Counted from the stretch's first letter, positions 23,612 through 37,664 are shown. The stretch is 64,000 nucleotides of DNA from Leptoclinus maculatus (GCA_032191485.1 JAVDOI010000003.1:2203463-2267462); one strand, 5' to 3'. Numbers and translations: made by a program. The notes: generated from the letters alone by a model not told the origin.

Positions 23612-25720
23612 CCGTGCCTTTCCTCTGGGAAAACATGATCTATCTCCTGGCGGGCAGGCCAATTAAAAACCAATCAGCCTGCTCGGAGCGCGCTGGTAAT
23701 GGGAAAGCCACGGCAATGGAGGAAGTGTGGGCTGATTAATGGACATTTTCACCTTGTGGCATAACAGCCTCCCACAGGCATCCATCACCCCGGGGGACAG
23801 CGCTCACCTACACCTCGGGCCCCACACCTATCCAGCACTGTCAGACATATTGTAAAAGTTGCAAATGTCCGAACATATGATGATGAGCACAAAGTAGCTG
23901 TATATTAGCCTGTCTGACCTGGAGGCCACTGGGATCATTTGTTTTAAGAAATGTGGTGTGCACTGCATCTTTTCATGGTTAGACATTAGAGGCCATTTCA
24001 GATAGAGGATGTGCTGGTCAACTACTCTGGAAATACTCTTTGAATGCTCCTAATAGTATTCATAACCTTGGAGTTGGTGTTTGCAGCCTATTCATTTGTT
24101 TTGTCAGGGTGTGGACACATTTCTTTTAACCAGTAAGGTCGAGACTCACTAAGGAGGAGTGGAAAAAAGAGTGTGTCTGTGTCTTTCCCTCAGGTGCCAT
24201 TGTGAGGCAGCGAGCATTCAAAAGAAAAGTATTAAACGGTGCGAGCGAGGTTCGTTCCATTTCAGGAGCTGCCGTGACCTACTTCACACAGCCAGGCAGC
24301 TAGCTGTAAATAAGGATTTTCATAACCTGGTTTGGCCTTTTTCCCATTAGAGGCACAACTGTGCCTTGAAGAATGTTACGAAGAGCACAGGAGCAGCTGT
24401 TTGGAGCGCTGCTACCATATGATCAAAGTACTGACCTTCAGGCTGCTTGTGTTGTTGTCAGGCGATCACAATTAGTTTTAGTGCTACATTTAGTATGAAC
24501 TGAAGGCTGTGCATGCAGACCGTGACAGGAAGGGAAGGTCCACAAGCAGGGAATTCAGTCTCTTGTGCCCCCTGCGAAAGCTTTTGTTTTCTATAGCCAC
24601 CCTTCATACACACACCATCAGAGAGGAAGACATTTCTCACTTCATCATTACAGCTAGTTTAGTAAGCTAAACCTCACATCCATCAAGCTGGAGCTGAAAG
24701 TTGACATGAAGTGCACAACCCTTGGATGATTGCCTGATGTATTACTGTGTGTGTATGAGGTATCATTAGGTTTCTAAAACATGGAAATCATACATATGGA
24801 CTCATAATTCAGAAATATATTTTGTCTGTCACACTTTGATTTAGATGTGACTTTGACATGCCTCATAAATAATAAGCGTTCTTTGTTTTACCCGTGCTAC
24901 TGTAAAAAGAAATTCACTTATTGTAAAGTCAAATTCATTTTCAAGTTCCGCCCGCTCATTTTGCATCAACTTTTTTGAATTGAATCAACTGTAACACTCA
25001 CACCTGTTGACATTTTCTCCCTCTAAACAATGAATCAGATGAATCAGACAACAGAATGTTTCAATCCCAACAACACCCGCCTCCTCAGTGATGGCGCTAT
25101 CGCTGTAGCGTCACGACAGAAAGTCAACAAAGTCCCCACATACATTGGGTCAAAGAGACAACGAGTTTGTCTCGAATGCAAATCTTCCCATCGTTGTTTC
25201 AGAGGACTCCAGCATATCAAAGTATACAGGAATGTAGGAGATCAGATATCAAGAGAGGAAAGAACAGAAAAAAGAGGAGGCCTGCTAGGCCAGTCAAGGG
25301 GAAAGTGGTGTGATATTGGAAAATGATTACCAAACACGCATCCATTATTCAACAGGGCAATCAGGGAGGGCACAATCTCCTTATTTATGCTAGCTCTGTA
25401 AATCAGATTTGTCGGTTTTGATCACTCTAAAATCTCCCAGTCGCACGCCGGCAATATTGGGGGAATATTACACTGTCTAATGGGTAATTGATGACGGCAT
25501 GTGACACCGGCCGAGACGAATGGACGGCCTACAGTAGCGAGGGGGGGGAGGCTGGATGTGTGGGGAGAGGAGATGACTATTGTGTGTAGCGTTGCATTCA
25601 GCAGGCGTGTTACAGGTCTCCTCATATACAGGCTGCATCCTGGTTTCTGCACTGACGTGCACGACACAATGAACTATATGCTCTGCAGACTAAAGAGGGC
25701 ATCTGTTTCTAATCGGTGCT

Positions 25721-26255
25721 GGTGATATGGCCAAAATCTTCAATCCCGATATACGTCCTTTCATATAACATATATCAGGATATAGCATGTTTTCTGCTAA
25801 TTCAATAAATAGATGGTCTATATATAATAACCACATGGTAAACCCTATTGTTGTATACTCCCGTGTGAGTTGTATACGTGACAATGATCATTTTCTCATT
25901 TTATTACGAACTTTAGGACAAAGGTAAAATAACAGTTTCAACTATTTCAGTTAGAGAGAAACATTTAGTTTTCCAGCTGTTTACATGAACGCACGCACAT
26001 ACAGAGTATTCAGATTAAGACAATAGTTTGATTTAACTACACTATTTCAGCTTTTCTGAGAATTTTTTGTTATTATGTGCTCGTTATCATCAATTTAGAT
26101 GACGAATTTGTGTATCACGATATCTTGATATATGATTTAATCGTGGTATGATTGTGTTGAAAGACCATTCATTATTAATCATTTTTTTCGTAGCTATAAT
26201 TGAAGCATGCCTGAAAAGAAGTAGAGCTAATTGACCATTGTTAAGCCCAGCCCCT
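25721..26255. mobile_element. Possible degenerate hAT-type repeat (gctggtgatatggcc type)
   Basis: It begins tgctggtgatatggcc and has internal atatcacgatat-type sequence, as in widespread fish elements with gctgggcgatat ends. The right end (agcccagcccc, about 26246) is only a partial match and I see no clear target duplication. Confidence 0.3.
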
Positions 26256-26893
26256 CTAACGTACACTGGCCAATCAAAGCGTAGTATCGGCCAGGGTCCG
26301 ACAGCTATCTGACTGCTCCAGAGACTCTCGTGCAATGGTTTACGAGTTTCTTCATGTTCAGTTCAGTGGATTTGGAGCTTGTCATGGTTAAATGTTGTGT
26401 AATAGTGATACGTGTTACCCAGAGAGGTTGGAAGGAGATATACAGTATGTTTCTCAATGTAAAAACCTCTGGAGCTAACATTAGCACATTATAAACTAGT
26501 GTCGGCACGTCTATGCGATGCTAGCTACAGTCGGTATACTGAATGTATTTAATGATGGTAAGAGTGAATAAAGAGGAACAGTGTTGTTCCTTCATTTCAT
26601 TGTCTTCTGTCTGGATCTCCAGGTGATGAGGTGGTTCACCTTCACACTGTGATCTGTAGCTTCTGTCTTTATCTTTTCAACCTGTTTTCACTGCTCAATC
26701 AGTTTGACATCCTGGATAAATCCTTTAAACACATATTGTAGACCTTTCAGTCTGCTTCTCTCTAAAAAACCTGACATTTGGGGCTTAACGACTGGTCAAT
26801 TAAAATTGAAATAAACACGGCTGGTGTGACTGAGGGCACGCATACATCTGTACGTGTGTGTATGTGAATAAATGTGTGTTATTGCTTTATGCA

Positions 26894-27097
26894 TGTGTGT
26901 GTGTGTGTGTGTGTGTGATGCCTCTACCACGGTGTTGGGAGGCAGGCAGGCAGACATGATGTGCTCTGAGCAGCAGCGTCTCTGTGAGGGTGGCCTGACC
27001 TCTGCCTTCAGCTCCGCTTCACGGGACAGCAGCAAATAAGAGGTGTCATCGCATGACAGCAGCATAGCCCCTCTTTAGGACTGACGGCTCATCGAAG

Positions 27098-27135
<38 letters not shown>
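26894..27135. repeat. Two CA/GT microsatellites in opposite phase
   Basis: (TG)n at 26894-26917 and (CA)n at 27099-27135, 180 bp apart, so the strands are complementary there. Confidence 0.9.
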
Positions 27136-27138
<3 letters not shown>

Positions 27139-28184
27139 GTACCAAATGCGCCAATGCGGGCAGATAGTTTACACATGCATACAAACATGCAAGGCAACAG
27201 TTGGAACATAAATAGACATAGATGCATAAATATTGACACACACACACTTTCACATAAATTCCCAGGAAAACAGAACGCAGATCAATAACTCTGTTTGGTG
27301 AACATGCAGCTTTTGTTTGGGAAACAAGGATTTGGATTCAGTTTTGACCACATAGTGCTCACTGCTTGCTTTAACTATCTCTGAATAATCAAACTTGGAT
27401 GCAGAAAAGCTTGTGTCAGACAACAATCCGAGCACACTCAAGTTTTTGATTTGGTTCCTTTTTAAAGGCGTCAGAATGATGCTTTGAACTGGAGGCCATT
27501 TCAGTTTAGATAATAGTCTTTCTGTCATGTACATTTGAGTCAAATCAATCACTTTGAATTTTTGATAGAGCCTAAGACACAAATAAAAATATGTTGAAAA
27601 ACAATAAATGAAGCTTTTGGTTTCCCTTAACACTGTTTTAAGAGGAATAATAATACATCTACCTGTACTTTGGCTAAGTACAGTTGCAGGGACTTCATTG
27701 TTAAATAATTTGTGTGATAAAGAGAAAAGGTGGACATGTAGGTCTAGTCCTTATGCACACGCATACAGTGCATGTGTGTTTGTGTAGAAAGGTGTGCAGA
27801 CGGAGACACCGTTCCTCAAACTAGGGCATATTCACCTGCTACCTGGAGGACTCCTCAGACACGGCCCCCTGAAACCGCTGACAAGGCACCTCAGGGCCTT
27901 CCTACTAACTCCCCCAACACGCACTCCTGCACAGCCACACACACAGTTGTGGTTGCACCGTCTCTCCTCGTATACCTCACCCTGTCTGTCCTTCCGTCAT
28001 TCCCTTTATCAAAGCCTGTCTCTCTCTTCCTGTCTCTCTCCAGCCCCTCTTTCGCCTGTCTGCCAAAAATGTGCGCACAGAAGTAAAATAAGAGTAGAAT
28101 GGATGTTGAACTGTTTGCCTTGGTCATTTGAGTAGTTCAAAAGAAAATGGAGGTTGTTGGTAGTTGGGACCACATGCATACACA

Positions 28185-28313
<129 letters not shown>

Positions 28314-28389
28314 TAGACACTTACGCTGTCAAGGTTTACATAGAAGTTAGCCCGCTACAATGGTTGCAACATGGCTGCTTTACGAGACC

Positions 28390-30870
28390 CCAGATTTACT
28401 AAACCACACGGGTTCTTTACTACACAAAACCCCAGCTTTACTACACCACACGGGTTCTTTACTACACAACACCCCAGCTTTACTAAACCACACGGGTTCT
28501 TTACTACACAACACCCCAGCTTTACTAAACCACACGGGTTCTTTACTACACAACACCCCAGCTTTACTAAACTACACGGGTTCTTTACTACACGACACCC
28601 CAGCTTTACTAAACCACACGGGCTCTTTACTACACGACACCCCAGCTTTACTACACCACACGGGTTCTTTACTACACCACACGGGTTCTTTACTACACAA
28701 AACCCCAGCTTTACTACACCACACGGGTTCTTTACTACACAACACCCCAGCTTTACTAAACCACACGGGTTCTTTACTACACAACACCCCAGCTTTACTA
28801 AACTACACGGGTTCTTTACTACACGACACCCCAGCTTTACTAAACCACACGGGTTCTTTACTACACCACACGGGTTCTTTACTACACAACACCTCAGCTT
28901 TACTAAACCACACGGGTTCTTTACTACACCACACGGGTTCTTTACTACACGACACCCCAGCTTTACTAAACCACACGGGTTCTTTACTACACAACACCCC
29001 AGCTTTACTAAACCACACGGGTTCTTTACTACACGACACCCCAGCTTTACTACACCACACGGGTTCTTTACTACACAACACCCCAGCTTTACTCAACCAC
29101 ACGGGTTCTTTACTACACGACACCCCAGCTTTACTAAACCACACGGGTTCTTTACTACACAACACCCCAGCTTTACTCAACCACACGGGTTCTTTACTAC
29201 ACGACACCCCAGTTTTACTAAACCACACGGGTTCTTTACTACACAACACCCCAGTTTTACTAAACCACACGGGTTCTTTACTACACGACACCCCAGCTTT
29301 ACTAAACCACACGGGTTCTTTACTACACAACACCCCAGCTTTACTAAACCACACGGGTTCTTTACTACACAACACCCCAGCTTTACTACGCCACACGGGT
29401 TCTTTACTACACAACACCCCAGCTTTACTAAACCACACGGGTTCTTTACTACACGACACCCCAGCTTTACTACACCACACGGGTTCTTTACTACACGACA
29501 CCCCAGCTTTACTACGCCACACGGGTTCTTTACTACACGACACCCCAGCTTTACTACGCCACACGGGTTCTTTACTACACGACACCCCAGCTTTACTACA
29601 CCACACGGGTTCTTTACTACACAACACCTCAGCTTTACTACACCACACGGGTTCTTTACTACACGACACCCCAGCTTTACTAAACCACACGGGTTCTTTA
29701 TTACACGACACCCCAGCTTTACTACACCACACGGGTTCTTTACTACACGACACCCCAGCTTTACTACACCACACGGGTTCTTTACTACACGACACCCAGC
29801 TTTACTACACCACACGGGTTCTTTACTACACGACACCCCAGCTTTACTACACCACACGGGTTCTTTACTACACAACACGGGTTCTTTACTACACAACACG
29901 GGTTCTTTACTACACGACACCCCAGCTTTACTAAACCACACGGGTTCTTTACTACACGACACCCCAGCTTTACTAAACCACACGGGTTCTTTACTACACG
30001 ACACCCCAGCTTTACTACACCACACGGGTTCTTTACTACACGACACCTCAGCTTTACTAAACCACACGGGTTCTTTACTACACGACACCCCAGCTTTACT
30101 AAACCACACGGGTTCTTTATTACACGACACCCCAGCTTTACTACACCACACGGGTTCTTTACTACACGACACCCCAGCTTTACTACACCACACGGGTTCT
30201 TTACTACACGACACCCCAGCTTTACTACGCCACACGGGTTCTTTACTACACGACACCCCAGCTTTACTAAACCACACGGGTTCTTTACTACACGACACCC
30301 CAGCTTTACTAAACCACACGGGTTCTTTACTACACGACACCCCAGCTTTACTAAACCACACGGGTTCTTTACTACACGACACCCCAGCTTTACTACACCA
30401 CACGGGTTCTTTACTACACGACACCCCAGCTTTACTACACCACACGGGTTCTTTACTACACGACACCCCAGCTTTACTACACCACACGGGTTCTTTACTA
30501 CACGACACCCCAGCTTTACTACGCCACACGGGTTCTTTACTACACGACACCCCAGCTTTACTACACCACACGGGTTCTTTACTACACGACACCCCAGCTT
30601 TACTACACCACACGGGTTCTTTACTACACGACACCCCAGCTTTACTACACCACACGGGTTCTTTACTACACGACACCCCAGCTTTACTAAACCACACGGG
30701 TTCTTTACTACACGACACCCCAGCTTTACTAAACCACACGGGTTCTTTACTACACGACACCCCAGCTTTACTACACCACACGGGTTCTTTACTACACGAC
30801 ACTCCAGCTTTACTACACCACACGGGTTCTTTACTACACGACACCCCAGCTTTACTACACCACAAGCCAC
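28390..30870. repeat. 42-bp minisatellite, about 59 units, built from two 21-bp halves
   Basis: The 42-bp unit reads HTGSLLH-DTPALLN in one frame. Its halves are related 21-bp monomers: cacacgggt-tctttactacac and gacacccca-gctttactaaac. Half-unit arrangements (A-A-B, or A-A-A-B near 29860-29910) occur at about 28655, 28845, 28905 and 29860. Because 42 is divisible by 3 and the unit lacks stops in four frames, frames of up to 852 codons exist on both strands; they are repeat artefacts. A single-base deletion at about 29794 (gacacccagc) switches frames. The first unit (28371-28420) is diverged. Units with cacaac dominate to about 29640 and cacgac after it. Confidence 0.97.
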
Positions 30871-30879
30871 CTGAGATAA

Positions 30880-30946
30880 CTTCCGGGAATCACATACTTA
30901 TTTTAGCCCAAACCATGGAGTTTTCCTGAACCTAACAAAGTCATTT
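30880..30946 (-). repeat. Dispersed repeat A, copy 5 (short fragment abutting the 42-bp array)
   Basis: The reverse complement reads gttaggttcaggaaaactcc, atggtttgggct, aaaataagtatgtgattcc, the core of repeat A. The array begins about 10 bp to its left. Confidence 0.55.
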
Positions 30947-32906
30947 TTGGCACCTACAAGCTTTGGTGCTTCACCCTAATCAAACTGTGACTGTTTTGAG
31001 GGTGTGTCATATAGTGGTACTTTGCACCTGCAGATATTGGTTGCAACCGTAAAGATAAAAATGGCTGCCGCTCTTATCATCCTGCTACGTTGAATGTCCA
31101 TTCTACTCCTTTTCTATTTCTCTGGTTGTGTGTCTCTCTTCCCCATGTACCCTCCCTGTGTCTATTGTTTCGCTCTGGTCCTGACTGCAGTGCATCTCTG
31201 TGTCATTGTTATCCTGGCCTCTGTAACAGGATTATCATTCCTAGTAGATGATTAGTTCAAATATAACTGAAGTTTTGCCTTCACTTCTTGATCTCAGATC
31301 AGCGGTTAACGAGGCGGATGGTTCACATATTAGTTATTAACAAGGAGGATGCCATCATTTCTTATTCCCGCTCACCAATTGCGCTCCATGCATAATAAAT
31401 CAGGCCCCCGCTGTGTCAGCATCGGTCTCTGCATACAGACAAGAAAGTCATGGTGTGTAGTGTGATCTGCTACGAAATGCAGGAGGAATTTGAAGCCATG
31501 CACTCAGAGCTGGATTTTTACATCTCTTTCATTGCTGCAATGTATTCAGGTCATTGTCAGGTCTCTGTTAAAATGTTTCTTTGCTTTGCCTGTGTTAAGC
31601 GTCTGCATCTTATTCATTTTACTACAAATTTCTGCACCCCCCTGCCCTGAATAAATGACACTACACATTTTAGCTCTTTAGTCTTAGCCCTCGCCACCGC
31701 TCGCATACCGAAAGAAGGCACTGCCCTGCTCTTGTAAATGACCTAATTTTCCTGCTCGGCCCAGCGTTTTCTGATGTGAGCCGTTCCAAAATAGCTTGGC
31801 TACAGCAAAGCGTGGCAAACTCATTTCCATCTTGCATAACAGGGACCAAACATCCCCCCTTCCTAAGCTCATTGGCGAGATGGCACATACTCTCACAAGC
31901 TGAATGTCAGCTTCCCACCTCATTGTATGAGGAAGACTGTGATATTATGCATTTCACTAATTCATTTTCATCCCAGTTTGTGCATCATGTCTGTTAAATG
32001 TAGACTGCTACATGTCATTTCTGTCATGTATGTCTGTTGATCAAGCTAATCTATATGTGCTTAGTCCAGAATACTAAATAAAGGAGGGGAAAAGGATGTT
32101 TGGTTGCACTGCAGAGATAGCAAAACAAAAAAGGCTTCCAAAAGGATTCAGGGCAACATATTCAGACATAGCCTGGACTATGATCTATATTTCATACCAT
32201 AACAACATCAAAATAAGTGTTCATACGCTTTAAAAAGCCCATTACAGTGCAGTACTGTACATTGCAAGCCCTGCATAATATCACAGTAAGACTGCAATAC
32301 AGAACAGTATAAGGACCGTACATGCAATTTGCCCATATCTACTCCCTGTCATTGAATTGGCTTTGGATGGAGGTAATGAGCACTAGGGGCTTGAGAGAGG
32401 AATCATTATTTTACCCATGGCTGGGGTCGCTTCTTAACGGGATCTGTAAGGCGCCTTCACAAAGCTAATGTGGAGAAATGGAAACAGATGGAAGGCATGA
32501 TTATTTGATCTGCAAAGAGCTGTTGGTGGGCTTTGTAGTAACTGGACTAGACTGCTTAGAGGCATGAGAGTGGGTTGTATACGTCTGTGGGGGTGTGCCT
32601 GTGTGTTCTGTGGGAAGTGCGTGAATGGGCCTGGGTGTGGGTGGCTATTGTTTGCGTGTGGATGTGCGAGTGTGTTTGTCCATCTGTTCTCGTGCTTGAA
32701 TGCGTCGCACGTGCCTGCGTGCTCCTCTAACAATACGATTATTTGTTTCACGCAACAAACATACTGTATGGCTTTCTAATTAGGATTGAGCAATGATCAG
32801 CGATACAGGTAGAAGACGCAGTACATGCAGCATACAGGTCTCTTGGTTTCGTGCTGAAGGCTGTGTGAGTGCTGCTTTGCTACAGACCACCTTTGCACGC
32901 TTCCTG
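30947..32906. other. Non-coding; repeat-free block 31230-31430
   Basis: 31230-31430 is mixed-composition DNA with gcataataaatcaggc and similar words, a candidate conserved element. Nothing else found. Confidence 0.3.
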
Positions 32907-32910
32907 TTAA

Positions 32911-33099
32911 AGAGACAGTTGAGTTTTTCAAGTGTATTTCTTTTTTGCCTTCTCACCATTATATTGGAGAGAAAGCAGACATCTCTATGGCCAGTATTTC
33001 CAAAACTAGGCATCTCACATCAAAACAATCTAGATTGAGAAATAGCACTACAGGTAAGCAGACAAATGTGTGTGTTTCATTTTGGGGTGAGCTGTCCCT
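32911..33099. mobile_element. Short non-autonomous DNA transposon flanked by TTAA
   Basis: Terminal inverted repeats agagacagttgag and (inverted) agggacagctcac abut TTAA on both sides (32907-32910 and 33100-33103), as for piggyBac-type insertion. The interior (catctctatggcc, aatctagatt, gcactacaggtaag) matches a repeat I recall as very common in percomorph genomes. The caggtaag at 33048-33055 looks like a splice donor but belongs to the repeat. Confidence 0.65.
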
Positions 33100-33626
33100 T
33101 TAATTTGGTAAGTGTGCAGAGCTCTGTACCTGTAGGCAGCAGCAAGGCTGCTCTCCATTCTGAAATGTTCATTCACAGATATAGACATATACACTCACAG
33201 AGTGCAGGTCTCATCTACTCCACACATGGTGTGTCTGTATACTGTGCATCTATGCATATATGTAGAGTGTCTCGTCTGTACCAGGTGTCCACCCAAAAAG
33301 AGCATTCCACTTGTTACCAATATACGCACATCAAACATACAGAAGCATATGCTCTATATTGCTCAACCCACTAACAGTGGAGAGCGAATTAGTCAGGCTC
33401 TGTAATATTCTATTGATCTTACTGCAATGACGGAGCTGTCTCCATGCCTCTCTGCACAGTATTCACAGCTGCAGCAGCACTCCCATATATTAGCACTGTG
33501 TGGATTGGCCTTACACACAGACATCAAACTACTGTATGCGTGCAGATAGACCAACACACACACTTTGACGGCACAGGGACACACACGCATGCACTCTGAC
33601 AAAACATACAGCCTCTCACTTTATCC

Positions 33627-33628
<2 letters not shown>

Positions 33629-33660
<32 letters not shown>

Positions 33661-33930
33661 TGGGGTACATTATCACATGTGGTTCCCTGTCAGGCGAGGG
33701 GTTGGGGGACGTGACTGGCTGGTGTGTGTGTGTTTGTGCGTGACTGGCGGGCCACACCTGTCAACAGTACTCCATAGGCTGGGTGCTGATGCTATCTGAC
33801 AGCCTGGCTACCATGGCAGGGTGTGTGTGTATGTGTGTGTGTGTGTGTTCCGTGACCGTTTGGATGAGTCATTGTTATGCCCCCACTGTTATTTTCCCCA
33901 GAGGACCCTCTAGTGTCTGACTGGTGGTTT

Positions 33931-33961
<31 letters not shown>
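33629..33961. repeat. Cluster of three CA/GT microsatellites
   Basis: (CA)n at 33629-33657, (GT)n at about 33820-33849 and (GT)n at 33933-33961. Confidence 0.9.
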
Positions 33962-33965
<4 letters not shown>

Positions 33966-35002
33966 TGGTTTTTGTCTGGCTGTGTGTTGAGACCCTATTA
34001 ACAGCTGGCCTCTTACTCACACGGTAAACAAACACGTTGAACCATCAACATTTTTAGTGATCTAGTCTCTGGTAGCACCACATTCAAAAATGCAATGTGC
34101 TGAAGAACTCCCACTCTGTGTGCTCGTATCTGTAAAACAGCAATCTGCTTTATTCATGGGAAGGATTTACATTAAAGAACAACACCTTTTTTTCCAAAAT
34201 TGGCTCATTGAAATGCAAATCACGTCGCTTTACACTTAACGTTTCAGCCCACTTCACACCGCGTGTAGCAAGTGACGACTTTCTGGATGTGACTCTCAGA
34301 CACCATTCTTCAATCATGGCCGCCATAGACCCGGTATTATGAAGCAGCTGTACCCTCCAGTGCCTTTCAGCAGCACATGCATTTGGCTGAAATATTCAGC
34401 CCAGCTCCCAGCGTTACCTTGCATGTATAATTACCGGATGTGCTGCCTGCCGCTGATAACTCTCCCAAACAATGTTTGAAGGGGGAAGGCGGCGATGAAT
34501 TCCCAATGAAGTGTGAAAAAGAGTGATTAAAATTGTCGTGGTCAAAAGCCAGCGCACCAGTGTGTTCTGCTCTCGCGGACCAGGAGAGATGGGGAGACAG
34601 GCTCTGCAGTCGAGATAGCTAGCTTTTTTTTTTCTATACTGTGCTTGGGATTGGTTTTTGGTTTCTATTTTGGTTCACAGTGGAAATTATATTGGCATAT
34701 ATTTTTGTGTTTTGGCTGAGCTCGTCATGATTTAAAATAAAAAAATAACAACACTTTGGTGTAATCCTTGAGCAGTTCCAATCAGTAATTGGTTGGCTGT
34801 ACAGCATACATTCACATAGTCTGAGAGGCTTACAGGTTCACGTGAGCCTGATTTATTTATTTTAAAAAATAACAGAAAGGTAACAAAGATCATAAAGACT
34901 TCAAGAGAAGTGTGTCTGATTATGAGTACAGGCTGTATGTGTATTATATGACGTTTTTGTGTCAGTGTCTGTGAGTTCACTTCTGTGCTCGATTATACAA
35001 AC

Positions 35003-35300
35003 CAGAGCTGGCCAATACATCACTCTTCTTAGGATTTGGATATCGTCATATTGCACACGTGTCTTGCTGGTTTTAAAGACTGCATTACAGTAAAGTGATG
35101 TCATTTTCTGAACTGACTGTTGTAGCCGTTTTATTATCTGTCTTTACCCACTAAGTCATTTCATCCACATTACTGATGATTATTCATCATAAATCTCATT
35201 GTGTAAACATTTTGTAAAAGCACCAACGGTCAATATCGTTATCGAGGTATTGGGTCAAAAATGTTGTGGTATTTGATTTCCTCCACATCGACCAGCCCTA
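35003..35300. mobile_element. Non-autonomous hAT element (298 bp) with perfect 8-bp target duplication
   Basis: The ends are cagagctggccaat and, inverted, tagggctggtcgat. The identical 8-mer atacaaac flanks both sides (34995-35002 and 35301-35308). AT-rich interior, no coding frame. Confidence 0.88.
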
Positions 35301-37664
35301 ATACAAACTGTATATACTGTACATGTGCGTATGTGTGCACGTGTGGCTGTGTACCAGAGCCCAGGCGCCTGGGAGCCTATTTGCAGAGAGGAGGGGGGGG
35401 GGGGGGTGGTGTCTCATTCGAGCCGTGTGGGCGTCAAGCTCAGGGCACTAATTACAGCCCCGGCTCCCACAGCCTGCCTGCGTCTCCCTCAGCCCCCATG
35501 TTTGGGTGCATCTTCCCTGGCAGAGTCAGATGATACGCTCCTCCCGTCTCCGAAGCTCCGGTCTCATGGGGGCTCCACCTTAGCACAAAGCACGGCTGTG
35601 TCTGATTAGCCCCCTTAAATGAGATCCCTAGCTAGCTGGCTATATTGTCACTCTCTTTGTTGACAGTTATGAGATGGGTTGCCAGACAGCCGCCCGGCAC
35701 ATTTAGCTTGTTAGCTTGATCAGGATACATTTCTGTATCATGTCTTAGGCATAACAACTCTGAAGGGACCTCATTTGGGCTACTCCAGTTGAGAAACTAG
35801 TTAGCCAGCTAGCCAGACTAAAATAGAGAGGGCCTTTTTAAAATGTTTCTTTTCTTGTACACTGATGTACAGTTCAGTAATTGGAGATTATTAGTGAGCT
35901 TGCTGGAAGAGGAGCCGGGTAGCCGGTTAACCCTTTCCTCCCTAAAAGGACGGCAGTTGTCTTTCATCTCATTTCAGAGAGAGAGATGGAGCGAGAGACA
36001 GAGATGGATGCCTATAGTGGGGGTTGGTTATTTATTTATTTTTTGCCAACAGCAGATGCCAGGCACAGTGGTTTCAACCGGGCACACTTTAAAACACAAC
36101 GCAGCTGCCTTCTCTGCATCTGGGCACCGGATAGAAAAAGGAGGGAGGAGAGGAGCGAGAAGCAGAAAAGAACAAGGAAATAAGAATGAAAGAGAGCGAG
36201 CAGCAGACACACTGTGTAGGGAGAAACAGTGGAAACACAAGGGTAGAAGAAGGAGGAGAGAAGGGAAGAAACAAAGGCTGACACAGATAACATCTATCAG
36301 CGCAGCAGAGACATGGGCCGGGTTTACCATTATAAATAGAGAGATACCCACATCCCCCTCCCACCTCATCCCCAGTTTAGTATTCCCTTCCAAAAGCTGG
36401 GAACCACTAACTGGGCCAATCCACAACAGGGATTAGCTATCTAGCTGCAGAGGCATTTAAATGTGCTCATAGCAAACTCTGCGCTTTATGTGGGAGTGAC
36501 TGTAAACACAAACACATACTGAGGTGTCGCGAAGAAGACAGAAACACACAGTGTACTCTCTATTGTTCTTACCGGTTTTTAAGGGATGTCACACAGAATA
36601 TTGATACTATAAAGAAGACACGTCACAAAGGGAATGCAATATTCTAGCATTACATAAAAAATATATTTTTAGATGTAATGCGATGGAATGTTCTCGTGAA
36701 AACAATTGGTAACATCAGCACACAGCACGGAAAGAAAGAAAGAATATCAAATGCAGAAAAATGTTACGAAGAATTCAAGGATGCAGAATACACGGGATGA
36801 GTTATAAATAAAAAATGATGGCCAACAAAGAGATGAATGCCATGTATAACACATTAGAAAGGTCGAAGACTGGAGACGAAGTGTTGGTCTTAGATATATT
36901 CAGTTTAATGAATATACTGTACACAGCTGTGTATGTGCTCGATGCCCAGGGGACAATAAACCGAGTCGCTCTTTGAAAGCTTGCTATCGAGCTGTGTGAT
37001 ACGCAAAACAGGGCTAGATCGAAATATTCCTTCCTCTCGCTCCCCACCTGTGGACAGTGGTGCAGGGCAGCAGTCAGCGCCACAAAAAAAGGGAATTAAA
37101 CACTATTATTATTTTTACAATATGTATAATTTCAAAGACCCTTGCACCACAGCGTTTCTCTCCGCCGGTCTCTCGTTACCTCTCTCCTGCTCCCCTTTCC
37201 TTTTGTTCTACCTCTATTAGAGTTGTCCTTGACTGCCGAGCGAGCTCGCAGTGCAGCCTCTCGTTGAGAAGAGCCAGTCAAACGCTCTCTGTCTCTCCTG
37301 TTGAGACAAGGATAGGAGAGGACATGGGAGCGAGACAGACAGAAAGGATAGTGAGAAAAGAGGAGAGAGACTTTTCTTCAATTCAGCAAACATCTTCGCG
37401 GTGAATAAGATGGGAAGAGTATTAGCAGGAAGTTGGCTTGATGACTAAGCGTCTGAAGACAGGGGAGAGCTCTGGGCATCTTGTTTGGAAAGACAGTGAA
37501 CGGATAGACATTGTCTGCCAAGAAGGACTGCAATTTTGGCACATCATCCCTTGAGATGTAGAGCTTTTGATCCCGGAGAACCTGCTCCTCATTGTGGAGC
37601 GACAAGATGGCCTCCATTATACGGGCTGTTTTCATACTTATACTTGTATACAATCCACATAATC

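Larger units (their letters stand above)
33104..37664. other. Non-coding; microsatellites, one hAT element, purine-rich 36.1-36.3 kb
   Basis: A 197-codon plus-strand frame (35843-36436) crosses purine-rich DNA and is K/R/E-rich with no domain; I do not call it a gene. ttataaatag at about 36331-36340 is a TATA-like word with no supporting exon. Confidence 0.45.

Noticed and set aside
23790..23806. Second REST site (ggacagcgc half-site)
   Set aside because: The right half-site is good, but the left half and spacing do not match.
28371..30929. 852-codon plus-strand open frame and 330-562 codon minus-strand frames
   Set aside because: All are the 42-bp tandem unit read in stop-free frames; no start context, splice signals or known domain, and frames on opposite strands are equally open.
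33036..33055. Splice-donor-like ctacaggtaagc as an exon end
   Set aside because: It lies inside a short TTAA-flanked transposon whose copies are common in fish genomes.
35843..36436. 197-codon open frame
   Set aside because: Low-complexity K/R/E content from purine-rich DNA, no domain, and an overlapping minus-strand frame of similar quality.
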